A stretch of DNA of 64,000 bases from Dyella_B sp036746095 (lineage in GTDB: Bacteria; Pseudomonadota; Gammaproteobacteria; Xanthomonadales; Rhodanobacteraceae). The position numbers and the translations under genes are program-made. Under the pieces are notes generated by a model. It was given only the letters and a program-made list of their open reading frames with translations. It did no database searches and had not been told where the DNA came from. The stretch is from assembly GCF_036746095.1 (NCBI RefSeq), contig NZ_DAIOEU010000015.1:1-64000 (forward strand). Reading direction: 5' to 3'. This document shows, in pieces, positions 6,569-14,979 of the stretch (position 1 is its first letter; every line of letters starts with the position of its first letter).

Positions 6569-7468
6569 TTACTGGTGCGCCTCGAAATATGCCGCATGGG
6601 CCATGTCTTCCAGCAGCGTCGGTTGCTCCGGTTTCCAACCCAGCAAACTGCGCGAGCGCGGGCTGGAGCTGGGGCAGTCGATGCCTGCGAAACGCGTGAA
6701 CCAGCTGAAGTGCTCGGCCGCCTTCTCTCCGGATAGCGAGACCACCGGTATATCCAGGCCACGGCCGATGGCTTCGGCAATCTGCTTGAGTGTTACGCCT
6801 TCTTCGGTGATGGCGTGGAATGGCCCGTGGGCGGCCTCGTTTTCCAATGCCAGGCGATACAGATGTGCCGCATCAAGACGGTGCACGGTCGGCCAGCGAT
6901 TGCGGCCCTCATCCACATAGGCCGAGATGCCCGTTTGCCGTGCAAAGTGCACCAGCCGCGGCACAAAACCGTTGTCGCCGATGCCGTGCACGGTTGGCGC
7001 AAGGCGCACCGCAGCCACGCGCACGCCGCGTGCTGCAAAGGCGAAGGCGGTGGTTTCCGGGGCGCGCGGGAACGAAGCGAGTGGGGGAGGTGAGGCATCG
7101 TCTTCACTCGTCACTCGACCCGGTGCAAGCAAGGCGACGCCCGACGTCACCACGAACGGGCGATGCGAACCTTCCAGTTTGCTGCCGATGGCCTCGATGG
7201 CGCGTCGCTCCTGTTCGGAGCTTTCGACGATTTTGCTGAAATCGTGATGGAACGCAGTGTGGATGACGCCATCCGCTTGCACGGCGGCTTGTTGCAGCGT
7301 GGCCAGGTCGTCAAGGGTGCCATGCAGCACCTCGGCACCGAGTTCGGCGACCTTCTTTGCACCGGCTTCCGATCGCACCAGCCCCAGCACATGGTGTCCC
7401 GACGACAACAGCTCCTTGACGACGGCCGAACCGACCCAACCGCTTGCGCCTGTCACAAATACACGCAT
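6569..7468 (-). CDS. NAD(P)-dependent SDR/epimerase-type oxidoreductase
   Basis: A 299-residue extended short-chain dehydrogenase. The dinucleotide-binding loop TGASGWVG is at residues 6-13, followed by strand VLGLVRS and a DGVIHTAFHHDF stretch. ATG 7468 is chosen over 7486 because GGAGG lies 8-9 bases upstream. It is transcribed away from the MmyB-type regulator at 7562, and the region between them carries a palindrome. This arrangement, regulator divergent from an SDR it probably represses, is common. The canonical YxxxK is not obvious, as in several NmrA/epimerase-like members. Substrate unknown. Confidence 0.8.
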   Translation of the reverse strand: MRVFVTGASGWVGSAVVKELLSSGHHVLGLVRSEAGAKKVAELGAEVLHGTLDDLATLQQAAVQADGVIHTAFHHDFSKIVESSEQERRAIEAIGSKLEGSHRPFVVTSGVALLAPGRVTSEDDASPPPLASFPRAPETTAFAFAARGVRVAAVRLAPTVHGIGDNGFVPRLVHFARQTGISAYVDEGRNRWPTVHRLDAAHLYRLALENEAAHGPFHAITEEGVTLKQIAEAIGRGLDIPVVSLSGEKAAEHFSWFTRFAGIDCPSSSPRSRSLLGWKPEQPTLLEDMAHAAYFEAHQ

Positions 7469-7527
7469 GAAACATGACCTCCGCATTGAACTGGCGCTAA
7501 CATCGCGCCTGGATCCATCGTGGAAAA

Positions 7528-7557
7528 GTAGTGACCTTATCGTGTGATAGTGACTAC
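7528..7557. promoter_or_regulatory. Candidate operator between divergent SDR and regulator genes
   Basis: Imperfect palindrome: GTAGTGACCTTATC, spacer GTGT, GATAGTGACTAC. It also holds a direct repeat of TAGTGAC. It lies 60 bases upstream of the SDR start and just before the regulator start, a fitting place for autoregulation. Confidence 0.5.
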
Positions 7558-7561
7558 CAGG

Positions 7562-8389
7562 ATGAGCGAAGAAGCACGCCCCAACCCGCTAGGGATTTAC
7601 CTGAAAGACCGCCGCAGCAAGCTGGATCCGGCGGCGCTCGGCTTTGTCTCCAAACGTCGCCGCACACCGGGCCTGCGAAGGGAAGAAGTCGCGCAACGCG
7701 CCAACATCAGCACCGCGTGGTACACGTGGCTGGAGCAAGGCCGTGGCGGCGCGCCTTCGGCGGAAGTGCTCGAACGCATTGCCGAAGCCTTGATGTTGAC
7801 GCAGATCGAGCGCGAACACGTTTTTATGCTCGGCCTGGGCCGCCCGCCGGAAGTGCGTTATGAGCCGCACGATGCGATTACACCGCGCTTGCAGCGCGTG
7901 CTCGACCGGCTCAACCCGAGTCCGGCGCTTATTCGCACCGCCACCTGGGACGTCGTGGCGTGGAACAAGGCGGCCACCGTGCTGCTGGTCGACTATGGCT
8001 CGCTGGCGCCCGAAGACCGCAATGTGTTGAAGCACATCTTCCTCAATCCACGCGTGCGCGCATCGCAACACGATTGGGAAAGCGTGGCGCGCTATGTCGT
8101 CGGTTCATTCCGCGCGGACGTTGTGCGCGCCGGTGCGGCGTCGGCCGTTGCCGATCTGGTCGACGAACTGTGCCGCCGCAGCCCAGACTTCGAACGCATG
8201 TGGCGCGACACGCATGTTCACGCCCAGCAGGAACGGGTCAAGCACATCAATCATCCCGTGCTCGGGCCTTTCGGCTTCGAACACTCGGCCTTTGCCGTGG
8301 ATGGGCGCCCGGACCTGACGATGATCGTGTACAACCCCGTAAGCGATGCGGACCTCGACAAGATCGTGAGCGCCCTTGCCGCGGCTTGA
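7562..8389 (+). CDS. MmyB-type XRE-family transcriptional regulator
   Basis: A 275-residue protein. Residues about 5-75 form an XRE helix-turn-helix with the family signature RRTPGLRREEVAQRANIST and WYTWLEQGR. Residues about 95-265 match the MmyB-like ligand-binding domain (PSPALIRTATWDVVAWNKAA, then HINHPVLGPFGFEHSAF). MmyB regulators bind small or fatty-acid-like ligands and often control a divergent oxidoreductase, which is the layout here. ATG 7562 is likely; a GTG at 7544 would lie inside the palindrome. Confidence 0.85.
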   Translation: MSEEARPNPLGIYLKDRRSKLDPAALGFVSKRRRTPGLRREEVAQRANISTAWYTWLEQGRGGAPSAEVLERIAEALMLTQIEREHVFMLGLGRPPEVRYEPHDAITPRLQRVLDRLNPSPALIRTATWDVVAWNKAATVLLVDYGSLAPEDRNVLKHIFLNPRVRASQHDWESVARYVVGSFRADVVRAGAASAVADLVDELCRRSPDFERMWRDTHVHAQQERVKHINHPVLGPFGFEHSAFAVDGRPDLTMIVYNPVSDADLDKIVSALAAA

Positions 8390-8741
8390 CGGCCACACGC
8401 GCGGATTGCCCCCACGTTCGTGCTGTTTAGGAAAAGTCCCGATTCATTCCGATTGCAGCGGCGCGCGCGTGGCTGGATAAAAATCCCAGCGTAGGAATTC
8501 GCGCGAGCGCTGGAATTTCATCTCCGCCTGCGCGGTTCGATCAGGGGTAAACCAGGACACCCTTAGGTGCAATGGCGCTCACTTAGGCGGGACGCTTTGA
8601 TGTTCGCGAAGAACAGTTCCCTTCCCTGCATGCAGGGGAGGGGCAGGGGCGAGGTATCCCTCCATTTTCGCTCGTCATTCCGGCGAAAGCCCACTGCTTT
8701 CCGGGAAATTTTTCGCTGTTCTTGCGGGAGAGCTAAAACGA

Positions 8742-8820
8742 CGTCATTCCAGCGAAAGCTGGAATCCAGCGACTTGAAAATCTGCAAAGGCACTGGATTC
8801 CAGCTTTCGCTGGAATGACG
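8742..8820. repeat. REP doublet, short form
   Basis: CGTCATTCCAGCGAAAGCTG with GGAATCCAG at 8742-8769 is matched by its reverse complement at about 8793-8820. Each arm is itself a hairpin (CCAGCGAAAGCTGG). Spacer about 23 bases. Confidence 0.85.
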
Positions 8821-8904
8821 GACTGATGGCACTGAATTTCCATGGAAAATTTTCGATGCGGGGTGCTATGCCCGCGCATTTCTGAAGAACTTCATTTCCC
8901 CCCG

Positions 8905-9028
8905 GACAGCAATGGGCGAAGGCCGGAACCCAGTCTAAGTAACATCGTGCGCAGCACACATTATTTTTTTAATGCGGCGTGCTTCGCACATCATATTTCA
9001 CTGGATTCCGGCCTTCGCCGGAATGACG
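8905..9028. repeat. REP doublet, long form
   Basis: The left arm is degenerate (GGGCGAAGGCCGGAACCCAG); the right arm is CTGGATTCCGGCCTTCGCCG, GAATGACG. The central core has GTGCGCAGCACAC and GCGTGCTTCGCAC hairpin sequences shared with the other long copies. Confidence 0.75.
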
Positions 9029-9205
9029 AGCAAAAACGTGGGGATACCTCAGCCCCAACCCTCACTGCTGCCGCAGGGGAGGGAGCGGATCACTGCGAGC
9101 GTGACGTTTCGTGGATTAAATCGGAGCATCCTTAGGTGCTCGCGCTGCTTGCCACGATTGCAGGTAAGCTTTCACCCAAAGGAATGATCGGAGCAGGGGG
9201 AAATC

Positions 9206-9703
9206 ATGAAGAAGACGGTATTTGCGCTCGCCCTTGCAGCTTTGTCGACAAGCTGCATGGCAGGAAATGTCTTGAATGTCCAAACGCCTGCCGTTTTGCC
9301 GGAAAGCACGTCCATTCCCGGTGGCATCAAGGCGCAATGCAAGGTGCCGCAATTGGTCGCGGATCAGGTCTTTGCATCGGTCAGTAAAGTCTATGACCGC
9401 ACCCGGCAGGTGGACGGTAGCGTGCACCCGGCTGATGGGCTGCTATTGAAAACCACCATCACCTCGGTGTGGGGCGCTTCGGTCGGCGGCGGCTGGACCG
9501 GCCCCAGGCACCTGTCGGTCACGCTGGACCTGATCAAGGACGGCAAGGTGCTGCAGACAACCACATCGAAGCGTACGTCGAACGGTGGCGTATGGGGACC
9601 GTTTAAAAGTACTTGCGGCATCATGAATCGCCTCGCCAAGGAGGTCGGTGAGGATGCGGCGGATTGGATAAAAGATAATCTGGCTGCAGTTACAAACAAT
9701 TGA
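9206..9703 (+). CDS. Secreted protein of unknown function
   Basis: A 165-residue protein with a signal peptide (MKKTVFALALAALSTSCMAG, cleavage near residue 19 or a lipoprotein-like Cys17). The mature part has beta-rich stretches: GGWTGPRHLSVTLDLIKDGK, KRTSNGGVWGPFKSTCG, and a helical end. The pattern resembles small outer-surface proteins of unknown function. GCAGGGGG lies upstream of the ATG. It is convergent with the flavin-reductase-like gene that ends at 9725. Confidence 0.6.
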   Translation: MKKTVFALALAALSTSCMAGNVLNVQTPAVLPESTSIPGGIKAQCKVPQLVADQVFASVSKVYDRTRQVDGSVHPADGLLLKTTITSVWGASVGGGWTGPRHLSVTLDLIKDGKVLQTTTSKRTSNGGVWGPFKSTCGIMNRLAKEVGEDAADWIKDNLAAVTNN

Positions 9704-9724
9704 AGATGCAAGCGATCTTCTTTT

Positions 9725-10648
9725 CTAAATCTCGACAAACGGCATGCCACGTTTGCGGCGATAGGCTTGATGAAAACCCGCCGTATGGTGAAGTTGATCG
9801 ACGCTGGTAAGACTTTCATCCGAGCTGATGCGGCCAAGGAAAAACGTGTGTATGCCGATCTCCTGGCTATGCACGATGCTCAGTTCCCGCACGCGCGGTG
9901 CCTGGGCAACCACCGGGATGGCAAATTCCCGTGATGGGCGGACGGGAAACGAAAGCGTGCTCCAATCTTGTAGCGGCGTCTTGTGATGCTCCGCGAGCTT
10001 GTAGACCGTCGCCTTCATGGTTGCGGGAATGGCGGAAAAGGCGACCTGGCGCGCATCGCGCATGACCGCCTGCGAAACGTTGGTACTGCGTAGTGCGAGC
10101 GAAAAAAGGCCGCTGCGCTCAAGTGGGCCGATCAAGTCCATGGGGAAGATGTTTCGATGATCGGGCGTATCGACGGAGACCAGGACGACCGGCCGCGGAT
10201 AGAGATACGCGATCATCAGCTGTTGTGCCGCGGCCGGTGCCATGTTCAGGTGGTTCGACCGGCTATTTCTAATCATGCTTCGATTTTGCAGCCAGGCGTT
10301 CCAGGAACGTCGAGGCCATCCAAGGCAGTGATGTTCGCCGGCTAGGACGCTGTACAACGTGACGGATGATTGTTCCGTCGCGATCGAGCCTGTTTTTGTC
10401 AGGTGCAACACGCCAAGGGTTTTCCCCATGGCGCTATCGCTGTATTCGAGCAAGGCATGGCCGCCGGTATCGATGCTGCTCGCGATGGTGAGTGGATTGA
10501 GCGAGGCCACGGTGTGGTCCGCTGTGACATCCGCCACATTGCCGTTCCAGCGCAAGGTTGCGCTAATCAGTTGCGACGGAGGATTAATCGCCACCGGAGA
10601 CCACTGCGGCAGCGGACGTACGAATGGTCTCAGCCAATCCTTCAACAT
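9725..10648 (-). CDS. Flavin reductase-like domain protein
   Basis: A 307-residue protein. The start is ATG 10648, one base after the stop of the methyltransferase gene, so the longer open frame upstream is just overlap. Residues about 120-250 fit a flavin reductase-like split barrel: PVVLVSVDTPDHRNIFPMDL, FSLALRSTNVSQAVM and a later SFPVRPSREFAIPVV. Such proteins bind FMN and can reduce it with NAD(P)H. The N-terminal 100 residues are unrecognised. It is probably an operon with the methyltransferase, suggesting a modification pathway, but the substrate is unknown. Confidence 0.65.
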   Translation of the reverse strand: MLKDWLRPFVRPLPQWSPVAINPPSQLISATLRWNGNVADVTADHTVASLNPLTIASSIDTGGHALLEYSDSAMGKTLGVLHLTKTGSIATEQSSVTLYSVLAGEHHCLGWPRRSWNAWLQNRSMIRNSRSNHLNMAPAAAQQLMIAYLYPRPVVLVSVDTPDHRNIFPMDLIGPLERSGLFSLALRSTNVSQAVMRDARQVAFSAIPATMKATVYKLAEHHKTPLQDWSTLSFPVRPSREFAIPVVAQAPRVRELSIVHSQEIGIHTFFLGRISSDESLTSVDQLHHTAGFHQAYRRKRGMPFVEI

Positions 10649-10649
10649 G

Positions 10650-11279
10650 TCAGTGCCGCCGGAACAGCAAAAACATATAAAGATTGGCAGCCAATCCAAG
10701 GCCACGCGGAGTGACCTGCTCCAGCTTGAAGTGAGGTGCCGCGGCTTGGGCCACGACTTGCGGCGTGAAGCGATGAATGCGGCTTTCACTGGCAATGCCG
10801 TAGCGCCCGTGCCGTACAAGATTGACCAGGTTCTTTCGCCACCAGCCGTAACGCGCATCGCCCAGGTAATAAGGGCTGAGCATGCTGGCCAATACGAAAC
10901 CGCCCTTGTGGACGACACCCGCCAACTCTTCAAATAGCGCGGTGTGATCTTCAAAGTGATTGAGTACGGCGAAGTTCGCCGTCACTCCCGCTACCTTGCA
11001 GGCCAGCGGTGAGGCCAGCGGAACAACGCGCGCCCCGGCAATTTCGTCGCGGCAATGTTGCAACAAGTGTCCGCGCATCGCCTCCGACGGTTCGTAGACG
11101 AAGGTACGGTGTCCGCTGGTGGCAAACACTCGCGCATCGATGCCGGTCCCGGCGCCGAAATCGAGCACGTCGGCACCTTCGGGCAGCAGATCCAGCGCGA
11201 TCTTCTGGAACTGGCTGCGTACCATCCGGTCTCGCGGCGAGCTCTGGATAATCTGGTGGTACTGCTCTCCGGTATGCAT
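10650..11279 (-). CDS. Class I SAM-dependent methyltransferase
   Basis: About 209 residues from the ATG at 11279. SAM-binding motif I is VLDFGAGTGIDARVFA, with motif II YEPSEAM and a later NHFEDHTALFEELAGV stretch. It begins MHTGEQYHQIIQSSP. The open frame extends further upstream to 11444, but that part has no family-like sequence; a start further up cannot be ruled out, since the site at AAGG is far from the ATG. It directly precedes the flavin reductase-like gene by one base. Confidence 0.75.
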   Translation of the reverse strand: MHTGEQYHQIIQSSPRDRMVRSQFQKIALDLLPEGADVLDFGAGTGIDARVFATSGHRTFVYEPSEAMRGHLLQHCRDEIAGARVVPLASPLACKVAGVTANFAVLNHFEDHTALFEELAGVVHKGGFVLASMLSPYYLGDARYGWWRKNLVNLVRHGRYGIASESRIHRFTPQVVAQAAAPHFKLEQVTPRGLGLAANLYMFLLFRRH

Positions 11280-11512
11280 GCCGTCGATGACCTTGATGAC
11301 AAGTTGTTCTTGATGGAATGACTGACAGCCCAAGTCTGCCTGTGGGGTTGGCGCTGATAGGGTCCTTCGCCGGTGAGTGCCGGTTCTGTCCGGCGGGGTT
11401 GCACGGGGGTGGTAGCGGTGCAACCAGATAGGCACGGAAAGCACTCACGCGCCTATGAGGCTATATGACAGGTGGGCGTCGAATGCCGGGATTGCCACCC
11501 CAGCCTACGCGG

Positions 11513-12424
11513 TCAGCCTGGTTTCTTGGGTTTGCGCTTGCCCGTGTCGGCGCGGCTGCCGCCACCCGCGGACGGCTCTCGCACGCCCGCGCCCAGATAC
11601 CCCACCAGCTTCTGCCGCAGCTGGTTGATATCCCCCAGCCGCTCCATCACGTCCTCGCCGGTCTCCTGCACGAACGATGTGGCCAGCAGGCTGAACAGGG
11701 TGATGTAGGCGCTGTAGCTGTGCCACACCCAGCTGGGCGGGATCATCAGCACGTGCGGGGTGAGGTCGCGTGCCCAGTAGCAGTCGGTGTCGGTGATCAT
11801 CACCAGCGGGATGCCGCGTGTGGCGACTTCCTCGGCGATCACGCGGAATTGCTTGAAGTAGCGGCGCATGTCGATCAGCACCACGCAGCTGTTGCGCGTG
11901 GTGTCGAGCAGCATGTCGATATAGGCGCCGTCGATGCCCGAGTGGAACGACACGTGCGGCCTGAGTTGTTCTAGGGTCTTGGTAAGCCCTTCGCCGAGGA
12001 AGGCGGCGTGCTGGAAGCTGGCGACGGAAACGCGGTCGGCGGTCATCAGCAGTTTCAGCACGGATTTCCATTCCTTGCTGCCGACCAATGCATGTACCTC
12101 GGTGAGCGCACGGATTTCCGCTTGCAGGTGCGCAGCCACCGTGTCGGTGTCCTTGGGTTGTTCCGGTTCCTTGTACAGATGGCGCCAGCTGCCGTCGCCG
12201 CGCAGTTCTTCCTTCAATTCGTTGAGGCCGTCGTAGCCCAGCGTGCGCAGGAAGCGGCCGACCGTCATGGGGCTCACGCCGACGCGCTTGCTCAGCGATG
12301 CGGCGGTTTCGAACGGCAGGTCGCGGATGTGGTGCAGCAGGTAATGGGCGATCTTCTGCTCGGACGCGGTGAAGCTGTCCCAGCGATCCTTGAGCAGTTG
12401 TTGCAGGTCCTTGGGTGTCGTCAT
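11513..12424 (-). CDS. MurR/RpiR-family transcriptional regulator
   Basis: A 303-residue protein. The N-terminal RpiR helix-turn-helix is at about residues 1-80 (ASLSKRVGVSPMTVGRFLRT). A SIS sugar-phosphate-binding domain follows at about 125-260 (SVASFQHAAFLGEGLTKTLE, then VLIDMRRYFKQ). The stretch RDLTPHVLMI fits the domain end. ATG 12424 follows the stop of the peptide symporter gene by 4 bases, making it the last gene of the peptide operon and its probable regulator. RpiR proteins sense sugar phosphates such as MurNAc-6-P, which hints at cell-wall recycling. Confidence 0.85.
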   Translation of the reverse strand: MTTPKDLQQLLKDRWDSFTASEQKIAHYLLHHIRDLPFETAASLSKRVGVSPMTVGRFLRTLGYDGLNELKEELRGDGSWRHLYKEPEQPKDTDTVAAHLQAEIRALTEVHALVGSKEWKSVLKLLMTADRVSVASFQHAAFLGEGLTKTLEQLRPHVSFHSGIDGAYIDMLLDTTRNSCVVLIDMRRYFKQFRVIAEEVATRGIPLVMITDTDCYWARDLTPHVLMIPPSWVWHSYSAYITLFSLLATSFVQETGEDVMERLGDINQLRQKLVGYLGAGVREPSAGGGSRADTGKRKPKKPG

Positions 12425-12428
12425 CGGG

Positions 12429-13748
12429 TTACCGGGAAAGCATGGCGGCCAGGCCTGCATTCTCGCGCTTTTCCACCTGTCCCATGCGCACGCCGACCAC
12501 ATACAGCAGCAACGCGGCCACACCGGCCACGCCGCCGATCAGCATGAAGAACCAGCCGTGCGACAGCGGACTCCACAAGGTGCCCAGCGCGCCGGCCAGC
12601 AGGTTGCCGAAGAAGCCGGCGAAGAACCAGATGGCGATGCAGGTGGCGCGAAAACCTTCCGGCGCCATGCGCCCGAACAGGCCAAGGCCCACCGGCAGGA
12701 TGTACAGCTCGCCCAGCGTCATCAACACGAACCAGCCGGTAAGCCAGCCCCAATGGGCGCGCGTGCCGTGGGCCTCGGCCCAGGCGGATACCGCGGCCAG
12801 CAACACATAGGAGAGCCCCACCACCGCCGCGCCGAACGCCATCTTGTGCAGCCAGGGTGTTTCGATGCCGCGCCTGGCCAGGCGCGCCCAGCGTGCCAGC
12901 AGCAAAGGCGTTGCCGTGAATACCACGAACGAATCGAGCGACTGGAACCACGTCATGGGAATGCTCCAGTTGGCGGTGACGTGGCGATCCACGCCTTCGT
13001 CCGCCCATAGCGCGATGGTGTTGCCGACCTGTTCGTAGGCACCGCGAAACACCACGATGATGGCCGCCACGCCGATCAGGAATGCCAGCCGGCGCCATGC
13101 CGACGGATCGAGCGGCGGCCGTGCCGGCTGGTTGGTGTCGGCGCGCTGGGTTTCGCGCGGCAGGTGATGCTGGCCGGCCAGGTAAATCACCAGCGAGGCC
13201 AGCATGCCGATGCCCGCCGCCGCAAAGCCCCAATGCCAGCCATAGGCTTCGCCCAGGCTGCCGCAGATCAATGGCGCGATGAAGGCGCCGATATTCACGC
13301 CCACGTAGTACACGTTGTACGCGCTCTTGCTGCGCGGATCGCCTTGGCGATACAGGCCTTCGATCTGGCTGGCAAGGCTGGGCAGAAACAAGCCGTTGCC
13401 CAGCGCGATGGTGGCCAGCGCGGGATAGAACAGCGGCTCGGAGGCCATCATGAAATGCCCCAGCGCCATCGTCGCCCCGCCGATGATCACCGCCTTGCGC
13501 TTGCCCAGCCAGCGGTCTGCGACGATGCCGCCGAATACCGGCGTGAAGTACACGAATGCCGCGTAGACGCCGTAGATCAGCGAGGCGTATTCCTGGCGGA
13601 TGTCCAGGTGCATGGTCATGTAATAGACCAGCAGCGCGCGCATGCCGAAGAAGGAGAACATCTCCCACATTTCGGTGAGGAACAGGATGGTGAGGCCGGG
13701 CGGGTGGCCGAACCAGTTGCGTTCGCGCGGGTTGTTGGTGGACGCCAT
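12429..13748 (-). CDS. POT/PTR2-family peptide:proton symporter
   Basis: A 439-residue inner-membrane carrier with about 12 helices. The family signatures are visible: the N-terminal helix EMWEMFSFFGMRALLVYYM, in place of the usual ExxER, a GGIVADRWLGKRKAVIIGG loop, and YYVGVNIGAFIAPLICG. POT carriers import di- and tripeptides with protons. The usual ExxER is replaced here by EMWEM, so coupling might differ. It lies between the dipeptide epimerase gene, from which a REP doublet separates it, and the RpiR regulator, which fits uptake of dipeptides cut in the periplasm. Confidence 0.85.
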   Translation of the reverse strand: MASTNNPRERNWFGHPPGLTILFLTEMWEMFSFFGMRALLVYYMTMHLDIRQEYASLIYGVYAAFVYFTPVFGGIVADRWLGKRKAVIIGGATMALGHFMMASEPLFYPALATIALGNGLFLPSLASQIEGLYRQGDPRSKSAYNVYYVGVNIGAFIAPLICGSLGEAYGWHWGFAAAGIGMLASLVIYLAGQHHLPRETQRADTNQPARPPLDPSAWRRLAFLIGVAAIIVVFRGAYEQVGNTIALWADEGVDRHVTANWSIPMTWFQSLDSFVVFTATPLLLARWARLARRGIETPWLHKMAFGAAVVGLSYVLLAAVSAWAEAHGTRAHWGWLTGWFVLMTLGELYILPVGLGLFGRMAPEGFRATCIAIWFFAGFFGNLLAGALGTLWSPLSHGWFFMLIGGVAGVAALLLYVVGVRMGQVEKRENAGLAAMLSR

Positions 13749-13812
13749 GCGCTTTTCTTCCTACGAATTCACTGCGAACTGAAGGTTTCCGATTGCCGGA
13801 AACTCTCTTGCG

Positions 13813-13931
13813 CGTCATTCCAGCGAAAGCTGGAATCCAGTTCCAATACGTCGTGCGAAGCACTCAAAACATTTATGTCGTGGGCTGCGCACTGCATTTT
13901 TAACTGGATTCCAGCTTTCGCTGGAATGACG
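13813..13931. repeat. REP doublet, long form
   Basis: Arms CGTCATTCCAGCGAAAGCTG and its reverse complement flank a core containing CGTCGTGCGAAGCACTC and CTGCGCAC. It lies inside the peptide operon, between the symporter and the epimerase, where it could shape mRNA decay. Confidence 0.85.
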
Positions 13932-13959
13932 AGTGAGAGTTTCCGGCGATATGCAATCA

Positions 13960-14967
13960 TCACGCCCCACCCCACACCTCATCCGGACACCAGATCCGCC
14001 CATCCCGATAACTCACCCCCGGCGTGCGATCCGTGCGCACGTATACCGGCCCATCCAGATCCACCACCGCACACAGCGAGCCCAGCACGAAGGCCGGCGC
14101 CATCGACCACGACGATCCGCCCATGTTGCCCACCATCAGCTTGAAGCCAAGGTCGCGTGCCATGTGCGCCATCGTCAATGCCTCGGTGAGCCCGCCGCAT
14201 TTATCCAGCTTGATGTTGATCACCTGCACGCGTCCCACCATGCCCCTGAGATCGCGATGGTCCTGCACGCTTTCGTCGGCGGCGAGCGGAATAGGGGAGT
14301 TCAAGCCATCGAGCCAGTGTTCGTTGCCAACCGGGAAGGGCTGTTCGACCACGGCCACGCCGGCTTCCACGAACGCCGGCAAGGCATCCTGCAGCGAATC
14401 ACGCGTAAAGCCCTGGTTGGCGTCCACCATCATCCACGCACCCGGCCGCGCCGCACGCACGGCGCGCACGCGTTCGGCGTTGCGATGGTCGTTGGTCAGC
14501 TTGAGCTTGAGTGCGCGCGCATCGCTGAGCTGGCGTGCGCTTTCCGCCATCGCTTCCGGTTCGTCGGCGCTCAAGGTGAAGGTGGTCAGCAGTGATTGCG
14601 GCGTGGGCATGCCGGCCAGTTGCCACACCGGTTTGCCTTCGCGCTTGGCGTCCAGGTCCCACAGCGCGCAATCGAGGGCGTTGCGTGCGCCGCCGGGTGG
14701 TAGCAGTTCCTGCAACTGCTCACGCGTCACGCCCAGTTCGATCCTTTGGCGCAGCGCCTCAATCTGCTTGAGCATGGAGGATGGCGTGTCGTTTCGGTAA
14801 TACACACCCAGCCCTTCGCCGCGTCCCATGCGTTCGCCATCCTGCAGGCAGACCACCAGCACCTCGCTTTCGGTAAAGGTGTAGCCGGTGATGTGGAACG
14901 CCTGCGTCAGCGGCCGCTTTTCAACATAAGCACTCAATGCAAGGGGTGCCTGCCAAAGCTTGGTCAT
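13960..14967 (-). CDS. Dipeptide epimerase (L-Ala-D/L-Glu type), enolase superfamily
   Basis: A 335-residue protein. It carries the enolase-superfamily catalytic set: KLK near residues 154-156, Asp182 in VDANQGF, Glu208 in VVEQPF, Asp231 in AADES and the Lys of NIKLDKCGG at about 253. Enzymes of this type epimerise dipeptides such as L-Ala-D-Glu from murein, giving L-Ala-L-Glu that ordinary peptidases can cut. The exact dipeptide cannot be read from sequence. It sits between a periplasmic-type serine hydrolase gene and the POT symporter gene. Confidence 0.85.
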   Translation of the reverse strand: MTKLWQAPLALSAYVEKRPLTQAFHITGYTFTESEVLVVCLQDGERMGRGEGLGVYYRNDTPSSMLKQIEALRQRIELGVTREQLQELLPPGGARNALDCALWDLDAKREGKPVWQLAGMPTPQSLLTTFTLSADEPEAMAESARQLSDARALKLKLTNDHRNAERVRAVRAARPGAWMMVDANQGFTRDSLQDALPAFVEAGVAVVEQPFPVGNEHWLDGLNSPIPLAADESVQDHRDLRGMVGRVQVINIKLDKCGGLTEALTMAHMARDLGFKLMVGNMGGSSWSMAPAFVLGSLCAVVDLDGPVYVRTDRTPGVSYRDGRIWCPDEVWGGA

Positions 14968-14979
14968 GAGATTCCCTCG

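Larger units (their letters stand above)
8390..9205. other. REP-rich intergenic region
   Basis: About 800 bases with no believable gene. It holds two REP doublets (8742-8820 and 8905-9028), a single REP arm near 8672-8690 and two copies of a short CCCTCCCCTGC..GCAGGGGAGGG-type inverted sequence (near 8621 and 9057-9080). Confidence 0.7.

Noticed and set aside
9725..10954. 409-codon frame with start at 10954
   Set aside because: The first 102 codons overlap the methyltransferase out of frame; the true start is ATG 10648.
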